Of a DNA stretch of 9,945 nt, positions 1 through 7,050 are shown one piece after another. Origin of the DNA: Cyanobacteria bacterium UBA1186 (lineage in GTDB: Bacteria > Cyanobacteriota > Vampirovibrionia > Gastranaerophilales > Gastranaerophilaceae); NCBI GenBank assembly GCA_002309875.1, contig DBYM01000020.1:1-9945 (forward strand). Reading direction: 5' to 3'. Position 1 is the first letter of the stretch, and each line of letters starts with the position of its first letter. The translations under genes and the position numbers were made by a program. The notes beneath the pieces were generated by a model that worked only from the letters and a program-made list of their open reading frames with translations, did not search any database and had not been told where the DNA came from.

Positions 1-77
1 CGGGACGTGGCGCAGTTTGGTAGCGTGCTACCTTGGGGTGGTAGAGGCCGCAGGTTCAAATCCTGTCGTTCCGACCA
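1..77 (+). tRNA. tRNA-Pro, anticodon GGG, CCA encoded
   Basis: The full cloverleaf can be folded by eye. The acceptor stem pairs 1-7 with 67-73 (one G-T wobble at 4/70), followed by discriminator A74 and an encoded CCA at 75-77. The D stem pairs GCGC (10-13) with its partner at 23-26 around a GG-containing loop. The anticodon stem CTACC/GGTAG (28-32/40-44) encloses the loop TTGGGGT, giving anticodon GGG at 35-37, which reads the proline codons CCC and CCU. The T arm has the usual TTCAAAT loop at 55-61. The first pair is C-G, as is usual in bacterial tRNA-Pro. The base 3' of the anticodon is G, so the loop has the G36-G37 pair that TrmD methylates, and trmD is the convergent neighbour. The promoter lies outside the window. 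Confidence 0.97.
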
Positions 78-82
78 TTTAA

Positions 83-112
83 AAAAAAGACGAGTTAATT
101 CTCGTCTTTTTT
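83..112. terminator. bidirectional intrinsic terminator between tRNA-Pro and trmD
   Basis: A perfect inverted repeat, AAAAAAGACGAG (83-94) and CTCGTCTTTTTT (101-112), surrounds a 6-base TTAATT loop. The run of T follows the stem on the plus strand. The A run in front of it, extending to 81, becomes a T run on the minus strand. It can therefore end both the tRNA transcript and the leftward operon. It starts 6 bases after the tRNA CCA end. The trmD stop codon (95-97) lies in the loop and the last trmD codons form one arm, so coding and termination signals share bases. Confidence 0.9.
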
Positions 113-826
113 GTTATTATATTTTTCCCACAAATCGGGCCGTTTTGATTTTGTCCTTAATATTTTCTGTTCATGCCGGTATTTTTCGATTAGTTTATGA
201 TTTCCGCCAAGAAGCACCTCAGGGACTTCCAACCCTCTGAAATTGCGAGGCTTTGTGTATTGTGGGTATTCGAGCAAACCATCGGAAAAACTGTCATCGT
301 GTGCAGATTCGATTTTTCCCAGAGTGCCTTCAATTTTCCGTGAAACGCTGTCAATCAGGCACAGAGCGGGAAGTTCGCCGCCTGTCAGAACAAAATCTCC
401 GATAGAGATTTCTCTCGGTTTAATAATTTCTCTGATTCTTTCGTCAAAACCTTCGTAATGCCCGCAGAGTATTATTATTTGGTCATACTGAGCCAATTCA
501 TTTGCAATCTTGTCCGTAAACGGCTCGCCCTGCGGAGTCATCATAACGGTAATACTATTTACCCCTTTACCCCCTTTATTTACCCCTTTATTTACCCCTT
601 TATTTACCCCCTCGTAGGCATCAACGTAGGGCTGCGGCATTAAGACCATTCCTGCCCCGCCGCCAAAAGGTGTGTCATCAACTTTTTTATGTTTATCAAG
701 GGTATAATCACGCGGGTTTACAGTGTTTACTTCAATTATGCCTTCATCGACGGCACGTTTCATAATACTAAATCCCATGTGGGATTCGATTAGTTCGGGA
801 AAAAGTGTCATTACGTCAAATCTCAT
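95..826 (-). CDS. trmD: tRNA (guanine-N1-)-methyltransferase TrmD
   Basis: This 243-residue protein transfers methyl from S-adenosylmethionine to G37 of tRNAs with G36-G37 (Pro, Leu, Arg isoacceptors), preventing +1 frameshifting. It is close in size to other TrmD proteins (E. coli about 255). Family motifs seen are the start MRFDVMTLFPE, VDDTPFGGGAGM (49-60), the SAM-binding trefoil-knot motifs CGHYEGFDER (121-130) and SIGDFVLTGGELPA (141-154), and DSFSDGLLEYPQYT (178-191) and EVPEVLLGGNH (200-210). Residues 73-90 hold a GVNK tandem repeat in a loop that varies between TrmD proteins. All the conserved blocks are present, so the enzyme should work. The ATG overlaps the rimM stop by 4 bases (ATGA), and a GAGGG ribosome site lies 9 bases upstream inside rimM (836-840). 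The stop codon lies inside the terminator loop. No rplS follows, unlike many bacteria. Confidence 0.97.
   Translation of the reverse strand: MRFDVMTLFPELIESHMGFSIMKRAVDEGIIEVNTVNPRDYTLDKHKKVDDTPFGGGAGMVLMPQPYVDAYEGVNKGVNKGVNKGGKGVNSITVMMTPQGEPFTDKIANELAQYDQIIILCGHYEGFDERIREIIKPREISIGDFVLTGGELPALCLIDSVSRKIEGTLGKIESAHDDSFSDGLLEYPQYTKPRNFRGLEVPEVLLGGNHKLIEKYRHEQKILRTKSKRPDLWEKYNNKKDEN
558..610 (-). repeat. 12-bp in-frame tandem repeat inside trmD
   Basis: Three perfect tandem copies of TTTATTTACCCC (plus-strand reading) occupy 575-586, 587-598 and 599-610. Before them are shorter degenerate units, TTTACCCC (558-565) and TTTACCCCC (566-574). Read on the minus strand, each full unit gives the four residues Gly-Val-Asn-Lys, so a change in copy number would keep the reading frame. 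The degenerate units give a GGKGVN-like tail. The tract lies between the QPYVDA helix and the MTPQG strand of TrmD, where E. coli TrmD has an unrelated small Ala/Gly/Lys-rich loop. This suggests a tolerated expansion on the protein surface. Confidence 0.93.
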
Positions 827-1335
827 GAAAGCAAACCCTCTATATTGTTGATTTGTATTCGTTTCGTTTTTATATCAACCGACAGAACTATTGCTTTGAC
901 GAACGGTACAAGACAGATGTTTTTGGAATTTGTCTTTACCGAAAGCAAATCGCTCGCTCCGTTGTTTGAAACACCTACGACAGAGCCGACACGAGTGTCT
1001 CCGTCATATACGTTCAGTCCGACAAGTTCGTCAATCAGAAATTCGTCTTCTTCAAGGTGTTCTCTTGCTTCTGTTTCATCAACAAAAACAAGGCAGCCTT
1101 TGTATTCCGCAATTTCGTTAAGGGTATCAATCCCTTTGAATTTAATTATTCCGCATTTTGGGGTAAATTTTATGTATGAAACCTCAAACGGTTTATATTC
1201 GCCGTCAATCTGTATATAAACATCTTTAATTTCGGACAAAAAACTCTCCCGATTTTTTGAATAACCGAGTTTTGCCTCTCCCTTTACTCCGTGAAAATTA
1301 AGAATTTTGCCGATTGAAACGTAACTATTCTTCAT
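823..1335 (-). CDS. rimM: ribosome maturation factor RimM
   Basis: This 170-residue protein assists late assembly of the 30S subunit head, in the family through binding ribosomal protein S19. The N-terminal RimM domain shows the usual IGKILNFHGVKGEAKLGY (8-25). The C-terminal PRC-barrel follows, with DELVGLNVYDGDTRVGSVVG (102-121) and the closing VPFVKAIVLSVDI...GLL (143-169). An open frame extends to 1410, but the family start and length fit the ATG at 1333-1335. The extra 25 residues upstream are basic, unlike RimM, and are the preceding gene read in another frame. The chosen start overlaps the end of that gene by 11 bases, with only a weak GGAAG-type site beside it, which suggests translational coupling. 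The stop overlaps the trmD start by 4 bases. Confidence 0.93.
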   Translation of the reverse strand: MKNSYVSIGKILNFHGVKGEAKLGYSKNRESFLSEIKDVYIQIDGEYKPFEVSYIKFTPKCGIIKFKGIDTLNEIAEYKGCLVFVDETEAREHLEEDEFLIDELVGLNVYDGDTRVGSVVGVSNNGASDLLSVKTNSKNICLVPFVKAIVLSVDIKTKRIQINNIEGLLS

Positions 1336-2230
1336 CTTCCGTCTTCTTGGGTTTTCTTCCGCGTTTAGGCTTATCTTCAGCGGTTTCTTCTTCCGCAGGA
1401 GTTTGGGCATGCTTAGAAGTCATATAATCTGCGGGTTTGTCCGCACGTTCTTCGTTCCAGCGGTCTAAGCCCATTTGCGCACGTACGAGTTTTATCCCGA
1501 CGTGAACACGCCATTCGTCCATTTTCAATTGTGCTGCAATAATCTTGTGGCAGCCGATTGGAGGTAACGGTAATAAAGGCTCATATAAACTCTTGATAGC
1601 GATCAGTTGATCGGGAGATATAGCCAATTTACGTTTAGGGAACGGAAGTTTTGGAAGCATCATTTTTTGTCTTACCAAATTAATTCCGAAAAATACTTTT
1701 TGCGGTTCTAATCCGATTTTAGCACCGATAACTTCGTGTGCATCAGGGTTAGGCAGCGGTAACATCGGTTTGTAAAGGAGTTCAATTTGTTCTAATTGCT
1801 CCTTGCTTACCAATAACGGTTTGTTCGATTTTTGCGGTCTCGGACGTTTGTTGTTCGGTCTTCTTTGGAAGTTGTTGTTATTTCTTCCGCCGCTTGCGTA
1901 ATTATTTCTGAAACCGCCTCTGTTATCTCTCTGACCGTTGTTATCGCGTCTTTGGAAACCTCCGCGGTTATTGTTATCACGTCTTTGGAAACCGCCTCTG
2001 TTATCTCTTTGTCCGTCACGGTTGTAGTTGTTATTGTTTCTGTAACCGCCCTGTTGCGGTCTGTTGTAGTTTTGAGGCCTTTGTTCCGTTGAGTAGGAAC
2101 TGTAACTCTGCATGGGTTTTTCTTCTGCACCCTCTGCTTTATCTGCGTACAGGCAGTTAGGGCAAATAACTCTCTTGGGGTTCTTTGTTTCGAACTCAGC
2201 ACCACACTTAATGCATTTGTTTACATACAT
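1325..2230 (-). CDS. unrecognised zinc-ribbon, RG/N-rich protein with duplicated C-terminal domain
   Basis: I do not recognise the family of this 301-residue protein. The N-terminus has CIKC (6-9) and CPNC (23-26), a four-cysteine zinc ribbon. Residues 51-135 are a disordered R, G, N and Q-rich segment with repeated RDNRGGF/QRRDNN units, resembling RGG-type RNA-binding tails. Residues 139-198 and 202-261 are two ungapped copies of one helical module sharing a (K/E)P(M/L)LPLP core and a GI(N/K)LVR motif. The tail (270-301) is highly charged, with an AT-hook-like KRGRKPKK. The ATG at 2230 has a GAGG site 8 bases upstream. It is the first gene of the rimM-trmD operon, where other bacteria often have rpsP and a KH-domain gene. 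A role in RNA or ribosome metabolism is inferred from context and composition only. DNA binding is an alternative. Confidence 0.88.
   Translation of the reverse strand: MYVNKCIKCGAEFETKNPKRVICPNCLYADKAEGAEEKPMQSYSSYSTEQRPQNYNRPQQGGYRNNNNYNRDGQRDNRGGFQRRDNNNRGGFQRRDNNGQRDNRGGFRNNYASGGRNNNNFQRRPNNKRPRPQKSNKPLLVSKEQLEQIELLYKPMLPLPNPDAHEVIGAKIGLEPQKVFFGINLVRQKMMLPKLPFPKRKLAISPDQLIAIKSLYEPLLPLPPIGCHKIIAAQLKMDEWRVHVGIKLVRAQMGLDRWNEERADKPADYMTSKHAQTPAEEETAEDKPKRGRKPKKTEDEE
1448..1816 (-). repeat. internal protein duplication (two modules of about 60 residues)
   Basis: Residues 139-198 (bases 1637-1816) and 202-261 (1448-1627) of the zinc-ribbon protein align without gaps at an offset of 63 residues. 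Shared positions include Ser-x-x-Gln-Leu near the start, Leu-Tyr-x-Pro-x-Leu-Pro-Leu-Pro in the middle, a His followed by x-Ile-x-Ala, then Val-x-x-Gly-Ile-x-Leu-Val-Arg and a final Gln-Met/Lys-Met. The DNA of the copies has diverged, so the duplication is old and kept by selection. The helical pattern could be helix-turn-helix-like, but I cannot assign it. Confidence 0.8.
1826..2080 (-). repeat. low-complexity repeat tract coding for RG/N-rich linker
   Basis: The DNA for residues 51-135 of the zinc-ribbon protein is imperfectly repetitive. The 21-base stretch starting GAAACCGCCTCTGTTATCTC occurs identically at 1910-1930 and 1988-2008 (plus-strand reading). The shorter GTCTTTGGAAACC recurs at 1948-1960 and 1981-1993. 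These code for the repeated RDNRGGF and QRRDNN peptides. The repetition also creates long open frames in other phases on both strands, which are shadows. Confidence 0.8.
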
Positions 2231-2348
2231 AATAAAAGCCTCTTAACCAAATAATTAAAAAATTCTACTAATAACAAATAATCCTATCAAAATAAATAAA
2301 ATAATGAGATTTCAATAAAAATAAGCGGTAATTACAACCGTTATAATC

Positions 2349-2376
2349 ATTATAATATAATTTGTAAAAAAATCAA
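2349..2376 (-). promoter_or_regulatory. sigma70-type promoter for the zinc-ribbon gene-rimM-trmD operon
   Basis: On the minus strand a TTGATT -35 box (2376-2371) and a perfect TATAAT -10 box (2354-2349) are separated by 16 bases. Transcription would begin near 2342 and leave a leader of about 110 bases before the ATG at 2230. The surroundings are very AT-rich, so other TATAAT-like matches exist nearby. This is the pair with the best spacing. Confidence 0.6.
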
Positions 2377-2394
2377 GCATGAAATGTAAACCTA

Positions 2395-2423
2395 TTGCTT
2401 TAATTGAAAAAACATGCAATAAT
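2395..2423 (+). promoter_or_regulatory. candidate promoter for the SNF2-waaA pair
   Basis: TTGCTT (2395-2400) and AATAAT (2418-2423) are separated by 17 bases and point right, about 100 bases before the SNF2 start. A second possible -35, TTGAAA (2404-2409), lacks a good -10 at the right distance. The region must contain a rightward promoter, because the gene to the left is divergent, but which boxes are used is uncertain. Confidence 0.35.
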
Positions 2424-2430
2424 ATGTTCT

Positions 2431-2501
2431 AAGGTCTAGGACCTTTGGCTGAGGAAGAGATAGGAACGCTTGTTTTCCTGCCATTTTGTATTGTTAAGAC
2501 C
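2431..2501 (+). other. inverted repeats in the SNF2 leader
   Basis: This part of the leader is more GC-rich than the AT-rich DNA before it and holds several pairing options. AAGGTC-TAG-GACCTT (2431-2445) is a perfect 6-bp hairpin. GGC (2447-2449) plus AGGAA (2452-2456) pairs with TTCCT plus GCC (2475-2482) with a 2-base bulge. GGTCT (2433-2437) can instead pair with AGACC (2497-2501), enclosing the second stem and excluding the first hairpin. No T run follows, so it is not a terminator. It matches no riboswitch class I know. The AAGGA ribosome site (2507-2511) lies just after it. Confidence 0.4.
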
Positions 2502-2524
2502 CAAAAAAGGATAACGTTTCACTG

Positions 2525-5500
2525 ATGAGTGAATTTAAGTTTAATTATGATTTTCTAAAGAAAAATGCGCTTCCGGGCTCCTGGAGACGCGGTTATGAAA
2601 TATACCAAAAAGACCTGATTTTGGAGGCTTATCCCGAAAAGAATTTCTTTAAAGGTAAGGTTAAAGGCAACTATCAGGATTTTTATATTACGGATTTGAT
2701 TTTTAAGAAAAACAAAGTCGAGGCACGCTGCAACTGTCCTTTGAAAGAGGAGTGGTGTAAACATTCCGTTGCGGTTGCACTGAAGGCTATTGAAACAGGC
2801 GCTTTTGACGAATGGAATTTTGAGAAAAACGGTGTTGAACCCGATTTATCGGATATTAAGGCTCCCGAGACGGTGAAACCTCAGGGAAATTATATTTTCC
2901 ACTTTAATGCGAAAAGAAGACAGAACTTCTTCTCAATTCTTGTCAGAGACCGTTCTACGAACAAGATTGTACGTTCTCTTGAATCTATTTTGAGAGTGCT
3001 TATCGAACTGCAGAAAACAACTCCCGATTTTGTGCTTAATGAGGCACAGAAGGCGGAACTTGCACTGTTTAACACAATGCTTAAAATTGCCAAACAGGAT
3101 AAAAAAGCGGGCTGGTACGATATACCGATTACGAAGTTCGCTCCGGTATTTCCTTTGATGGCGCAATTAGAAGAAGTTTTGGACGAGAAAACCAAGGAAA
3201 AGATAATGTTTACCGACAAGGAGTGGACTTTAAACCTTGACGTTTCCACTACCAATGTAAACGGTGCAACAAATATCGTGCTTGAACTTTTCTGGACTCG
3301 TCCCGACAAAGAAGAGACATATCCGTTCGAAGAAGTTAAGTATTTTTCACGTCAGATTAAATGGGGAAGATATAAGAATTTGATTTTCCCGATAAATATT
3401 GCAATGAATGAACTCCCTCAGAATATTATCAAATCAACGTTTACCGATTTGAAAGATGCTGACGGCGGCAAATTTGTGTATGAGGATTTACCTCAACTTA
3501 AAGAAATCATGCCCGTAACAATTGCGGAAAACATAAGCAAACTTTTGATGACTAACAAACCTCCGCTTAATGTTGTTACGTTAGGGATTGATTATGATCA
3601 GTCTTTAAAAGCATCTTTGGATTTTGAATATGCGGGCGTCCGTGTTCCGTATTCCAAAACGAATGAGAAATCACCGTATTTGTCCGTAAAGGATTTGGAA
3701 AACGATTTGGTTTATTGGATTAAACGTGATTATCAGCATGAACAGGCGGCTTATAATATGCTGCTTGCCTGCAAATTCGTTCCTATGCAGACAAACAATC
3801 TCGCTTTGGAAAAAGAAACCGCAATCGATTTTTATAACTATTATATTCAGCAGGCGGGCGAAGGCTGGAAATTTGAAGAACGTGATGATATGAGTTTCTT
3901 CAAACTTATCCCCGAGCCGTTCAGAATGTGCGCCAAAATTGACTTCTCGGAAGAATCAATAGACAGTATGGAAATACAGATATACGGTCAGGTTGGCGAA
4001 GAAGTAATAAACTTTGACGATATTTATGAAACCATACAGAGCGGGGAAAAATATGCAAGAGTAAGAAGTTTGGGCTTTGTTGAATACCCTGCGCAGAATA
4101 TCTATCAGATTATGCGTTCGTTTAACTCGTTCGACGCATACAGAAATGACGAAAACAAATTCCTTGTTAAAACCTATCGTGTAGGTTTGATAACAGAACT
4201 TCAGAATCAGGGCTTTGAACTCGTTATGAGCGACAAGTTCAGAAAATTCTGGGAGCAAATTTCTACCTTCTCGACAACCGCCGAGGGTATTGATTTACCG
4301 AAGGGTGTTAATGCCGAGTTCCGTGAATACCAGGTTAAAGGTTTTAATTGGTTGTGGTTTTTATATCAGTACGGTCTGAACGGTATTCTTGCAGATGATA
4401 TGGGCTTGGGTAAGACATTACAGGCCTTGTCTTTGCTTCAGAAAGCAAAAGAAGTTGACGGACCTATGCCGACTTTGGTTATTACCCCGACTACGGTTGT
4501 ATTCAATTGGGAAAACGAAATTCAGAAGTTTGCTCCGGGGTTGTCCTGCTTAAAGATACAGGGTGCAGACAGAAACAGCCTGTTCAAAGAAATACCAAAC
4601 TACGACATTGTCATTACAAGTTATGCTCTCGTAAGACGTGATGTCAACAAACTTAAAAAGCATAAATTCAGATATGTAATATTGGACGAATCTCAGAATA
4701 TTAAGAATGCAATTTCTCAAACCGCACAATCGGTTAAAGAACTGCAGTCAGACCACAAATTGGCACTTTCGGGCACTCCGATTGAAAACAAACTTGAGGA
4801 ATTGTGGTCGGTATTTGACTTCCTGATGCCGGGATTTCTGTTTAACGTAGCGGAATTTAATTACCGTTATGTCACACCGATTATGGAAAGACAGGATAAA
4901 ACGGTTGAAAAACGTTTGAAACTGCAGATTTTCCCGTTCATCTTAAGACGTATGAAACGTGACGTTGCGAAAGACCTGCCGGATAAAGTTGAAAATATGG
5001 CATACTGCGAACTTACCGATGAACAGAAAGACTTCTATCTTGAAGTTCTTGACAGTACGAAGGAAGAACTCTTCAAGAGTATTGAACTTAACGGTCTTGA
5101 GAAGAGCAGAATGTCAATATTCTCCGCTCTGCTCAGATTACGTCAGATATGCTGTCACCCGAAACTTTATGACAAAGAGCATGTTAAGGGTGTCATTCCG
5201 TCAGGTAAGTTTGAATATCTGAAGGGTATGCTCGGTCAGATTATTGAAGAAAAACACAGAGTTCTTCTGTTCAGCCAATTCGTGGATATGCTCGATATTA
5301 TTAAAGGCTGGCTTGACAGAGAAGGTATCCCTTATGAGTATCTGACAGGTAAGACAAAAGACAGACAGTCTGCGGTAGAAAACTTTAACAATAATCCGAA
5401 TATACCTATATTTCTTGTCAGCCTGAAGGCGGGCGGTACAGGGCTGAATCTGACGGGTGCGGATTACGTAATACACTACGACCCGTGGTGGAATCCTGCG

Positions 5501-5713
5501 GTTGAAGACCAGGCGACCGACCGTGCTTACCGTATCGGGCAGACTAAGAAGGTATTTGTATATAGGCTTATTACGAAAAATACCGTTGAAGAAAAAATTC
5601 AGAAGATTAAGGGCAGAAAGAGAGACCTTGTTGACAGCGTAGTTTCTATTGACAGGAATATAACGAAATCCCTGACGATGGAAGATATTAAGGAAATTTT
5701 CTCGGTTGACTAA
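2525..5713 (+). CDS. SWIM zinc-finger SNF2-family ATPase (DEAD/DEAH-like helicase)
   Basis: This 1062-residue protein is a Swi2/Snf2 superfamily 2 ATPase, a family that moves along double-stranded DNA and remodels protein-DNA complexes. Residues 69-80 form a SWIM zinc finger (C-x-C-x6-C-x-H: C69, C71, C78, H80). A long middle region of low recognisability follows. Motif I is DDMGLGKT with K630, motif II is DESQ (721-724) in place of the common DEAH, and motif III is SGTP (749-752). The C-terminal half has LLFSQF, SLKAGGTGLNLT and ATDRAYRIGQ, with R1000 and R1003 as arginine-finger candidates. All the ATPase motifs I looked for are intact. The start follows AAGGA with a rather long 13-base spacer. 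The gene leads a likely two-gene operon with waaA. Its cellular role cannot be read from sequence; related proteins are linked to transcription recycling or DNA repair. Confidence 0.93.
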   Translation: MSEFKFNYDFLKKNALPGSWRRGYEIYQKDLILEAYPEKNFFKGKVKGNYQDFYITDLIFKKNKVEARCNCPLKEEWCKHSVAVALKAIETGAFDEWNFEKNGVEPDLSDIKAPETVKPQGNYIFHFNAKRRQNFFSILVRDRSTNKIVRSLESILRVLIELQKTTPDFVLNEAQKAELALFNTMLKIAKQDKKAGWYDIPITKFAPVFPLMAQLEEVLDEKTKEKIMFTDKEWTLNLDVSTTNVNGATNIVLELFWTRPDKEETYPFEEVKYFSRQIKWGRYKNLIFPINIAMNELPQNIIKSTFTDLKDADGGKFVYEDLPQLKEIMPVTIAENISKLLMTNKPPLNVVTLGIDYDQSLKASLDFEYAGVRVPYSKTNEKSPYLSVKDLENDLVYWIKRDYQHEQAAYNMLLACKFVPMQTNNLALEKETAIDFYNYYIQQAGEGWKFEERDDMSFFKLIPEPFRMCAKIDFSEESIDSMEIQIYGQVGEEVINFDDIYETIQSGEKYARVRSLGFVEYPAQNIYQIMRSFNSFDAYRNDENKFLVKTYRVGLITELQNQGFELVMSDKFRKFWEQISTFSTTAEGIDLPKGVNAEFREYQVKGFNWLWFLYQYGLNGILADDMGLGKTLQALSLLQKAKEVDGPMPTLVITPTTVVFNWENEIQKFAPGLSCLKIQGADRNSLFKEIPNYDIVITSYALVRRDVNKLKKHKFRYVILDESQNIKNAISQTAQSVKELQSDHKLALSGTPIENKLEELWSVFDFLMPGFLFNVAEFNYRYVTPIMERQDKTVEKRLKLQIFPFILRRMKRDVAKDLPDKVENMAYCELTDEQKDFYLEVLDSTKEELFKSIELNGLEKSRMSIFSALLRLRQICCHPKLYDKEHVKGVIPSGKFEYLKGMLGQIIEEKHRVLLFSQFVDMLDIIKGWLDREGIPYEYLTGKTKDRQSAVENFNNNPNIPIFLVSLKAGGTGLNLTGADYVIHYDPWWNPAVEDQATDRAYRIGQTKKVFVYRLITKNTVEEKIQKIKGRKRDLVDSVVSIDRNITKSLTMEDIKEIFSVD

Positions 5714-5744
5714 ATGTTAAGCGGGGTGCCGGAAAGGCGGGATA

Positions 5745-6983
5745 ATGTTTCAATTACTTAGTGATTTATCATATTGGGTTGTAAAACCTGTAATGAGTGC
5801 GGTACTCAGAAAGAAAGGTTATCCCGAAGATGCAATAGCAAGGAAATTCGGTAATATTCCGGAGAACGGTTATTCCGAAAACGATGATGTCATAATGTTT
5901 CACGGTGTTTCCGTCGGGGAAATCAATGCCCTCGAAAATCTTATAAAAGTAGCGAGGAAGAAATTCCCCGAAAGAAAAATTGTCGTTACGACGGGAACAT
6001 ATACAGGGCAGGAAATCGCAAAGAAAAAACTCGGTGAGACTGCGGATTTGATAACTTATTTTCCCGCAGATTTTCCGTGCGTGGTGAAAAAGTTTTTTGA
6101 TGTCATCAATCCGTCAAAAATTTGTATAGCGGAAACTGAGATTTGGCCGAATTTTGTAATGGAATGCAAAAAAAGAGGAATAGAGTTGTATCTGATAAAC
6201 GGGAGAATTTCTGACAGTACATATAAGTCATATTCTGCGTTTAAGACCATTTTTAAATACTTCCTGAGTTTCTATTCGGGCATTTACACACAGTCAGACG
6301 AAGATAATAATAAGTTTTTATCCCTTGGCGCAAACCCTGAAACAACAGTCAGAATGAACAATTTGAAATTTGATATCAAAAAACCCGAGGTAACTTTTGA
6401 TATTGACAAAACGGGCGCAAGAGTGCTTTTGGCAGGCTCAACCCATACGGGGGAAGATGAGATTGTCCTTTACAATTTCAGACGGCTGAAAGAAAAATAT
6501 CCCGATTTGAAACTTATAATAGCACCCCGTCATCTTACACGCAGTGATGAAGTTGAAGCATTGGTCAACGGTTTCGGGTATAAGTATGATTTGCGTTCAA
6601 ACGGACGTTCTGATTTTAACGGAATTGACGTTTTAATTTTGAATACACTCGGCGAATTGGGCAAAATGTATAAATTTGCCGACATTTCATTTATCGGCGG
6701 AAGTTTTAACAAAACAGGCGGACATAATCCTCTTGAATCCGTAGTATTTGGTATTCCTGTGATTTCAGGTCCTTCTATTCACAATTTTAAGGACATTTAC
6801 TCGATTATAAAAAATGCGGAAGCAGGTTTCGTTGTTCAGGACAAAGAAGAATTTTACAAAATTGCCGATAAAATGCTCGGAAACGAAGAATTTTATAACT
6901 CCCTGAAATCCAATTGCAGTAGGGTTTTTGAGGAGCAGCAGGGAGCAATGGATTTTGTGTTAAATTTGCTTAACAAAAATTAA
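5745..6983 (+). CDS. waaA: 3-deoxy-D-manno-octulosonic acid (Kdo) transferase
   Basis: This 412-residue protein (also called KdtA) adds Kdo from CMP-Kdo to the lipid A precursor on the inner face of the cytoplasmic membrane. Length matches the family (E. coli about 425). Residues 1-21 form the moderately hydrophobic N-terminal membrane anchor. HGVSVGE (53-59) carries the catalytic-base glutamate E59. YFPADFP (105-111) and ETEIWPN (130-136) are family signatures. The C-terminal GT-B half shows GSTHTGEDE (231-239), APRH (260-263) and GGSFNKTGGHNPLES (318-332), the nucleotide-sugar binding region. The ATG lies 7 bases after AAAGG and 31 bases after the SNF2 stop, with no promoter or terminator between, so cotranscription is likely. 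One to several Kdo units can be added by different family members; the number is not predictable here. No obvious terminator follows. Confidence 0.96.
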   Translation: MFQLLSDLSYWVVKPVMSAVLRKKGYPEDAIARKFGNIPENGYSENDDVIMFHGVSVGEINALENLIKVARKKFPERKIVVTTGTYTGQEIAKKKLGETADLITYFPADFPCVVKKFFDVINPSKICIAETEIWPNFVMECKKRGIELYLINGRISDSTYKSYSAFKTIFKYFLSFYSGIYTQSDEDNNKFLSLGANPETTVRMNNLKFDIKKPEVTFDIDKTGARVLLAGSTHTGEDEIVLYNFRRLKEKYPDLKLIIAPRHLTRSDEVEALVNGFGYKYDLRSNGRSDFNGIDVLILNTLGELGKMYKFADISFIGGSFNKTGGHNPLESVVFGIPVISGPSIHNFKDIYSIIKNAEAGFVVQDKEEFYKIADKMLGNEEFYNSLKSNCSRVFEEQQGAMDFVLNLLNKN

Positions 6984-7050
6984 CAATTCTGTATCTCAAG
7001 TATAGTGTCAATATCGGCGTTTATTCTCTCATACTCTTGATTTCATACAC

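Noticed and set aside
558..610. Possible CRISPR-like or mobile repeat array
   Set aside because: Units are 12 bases, directly adjacent, with no spacers and no cas genes. It is a coding tandem repeat.
1325..1410. Longer rimM beginning at 1410
   Set aside because: The extra 25 residues are basic, lie within the end of the zinc-ribbon gene in another frame, and make the protein longer than RimM usually is. The family start IGKILN fits the ATG at 1335.
1807..2205. Open frames of 132 residues (minus) and 86 residues (plus, 1832-2092) across the RG-rich tract
   Set aside because: They arise from the low-complexity repeat in other phases. The minus frame has runs of Thr and Ile with no known domain, and the zinc-ribbon frame has a proper start, ribosome site and conserved-looking modules.
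6984..7050. Terminator after waaA
   Set aside because: No GC-rich stem followed by a T run was found, so read-through toward the fliD-like gene cannot be excluded.
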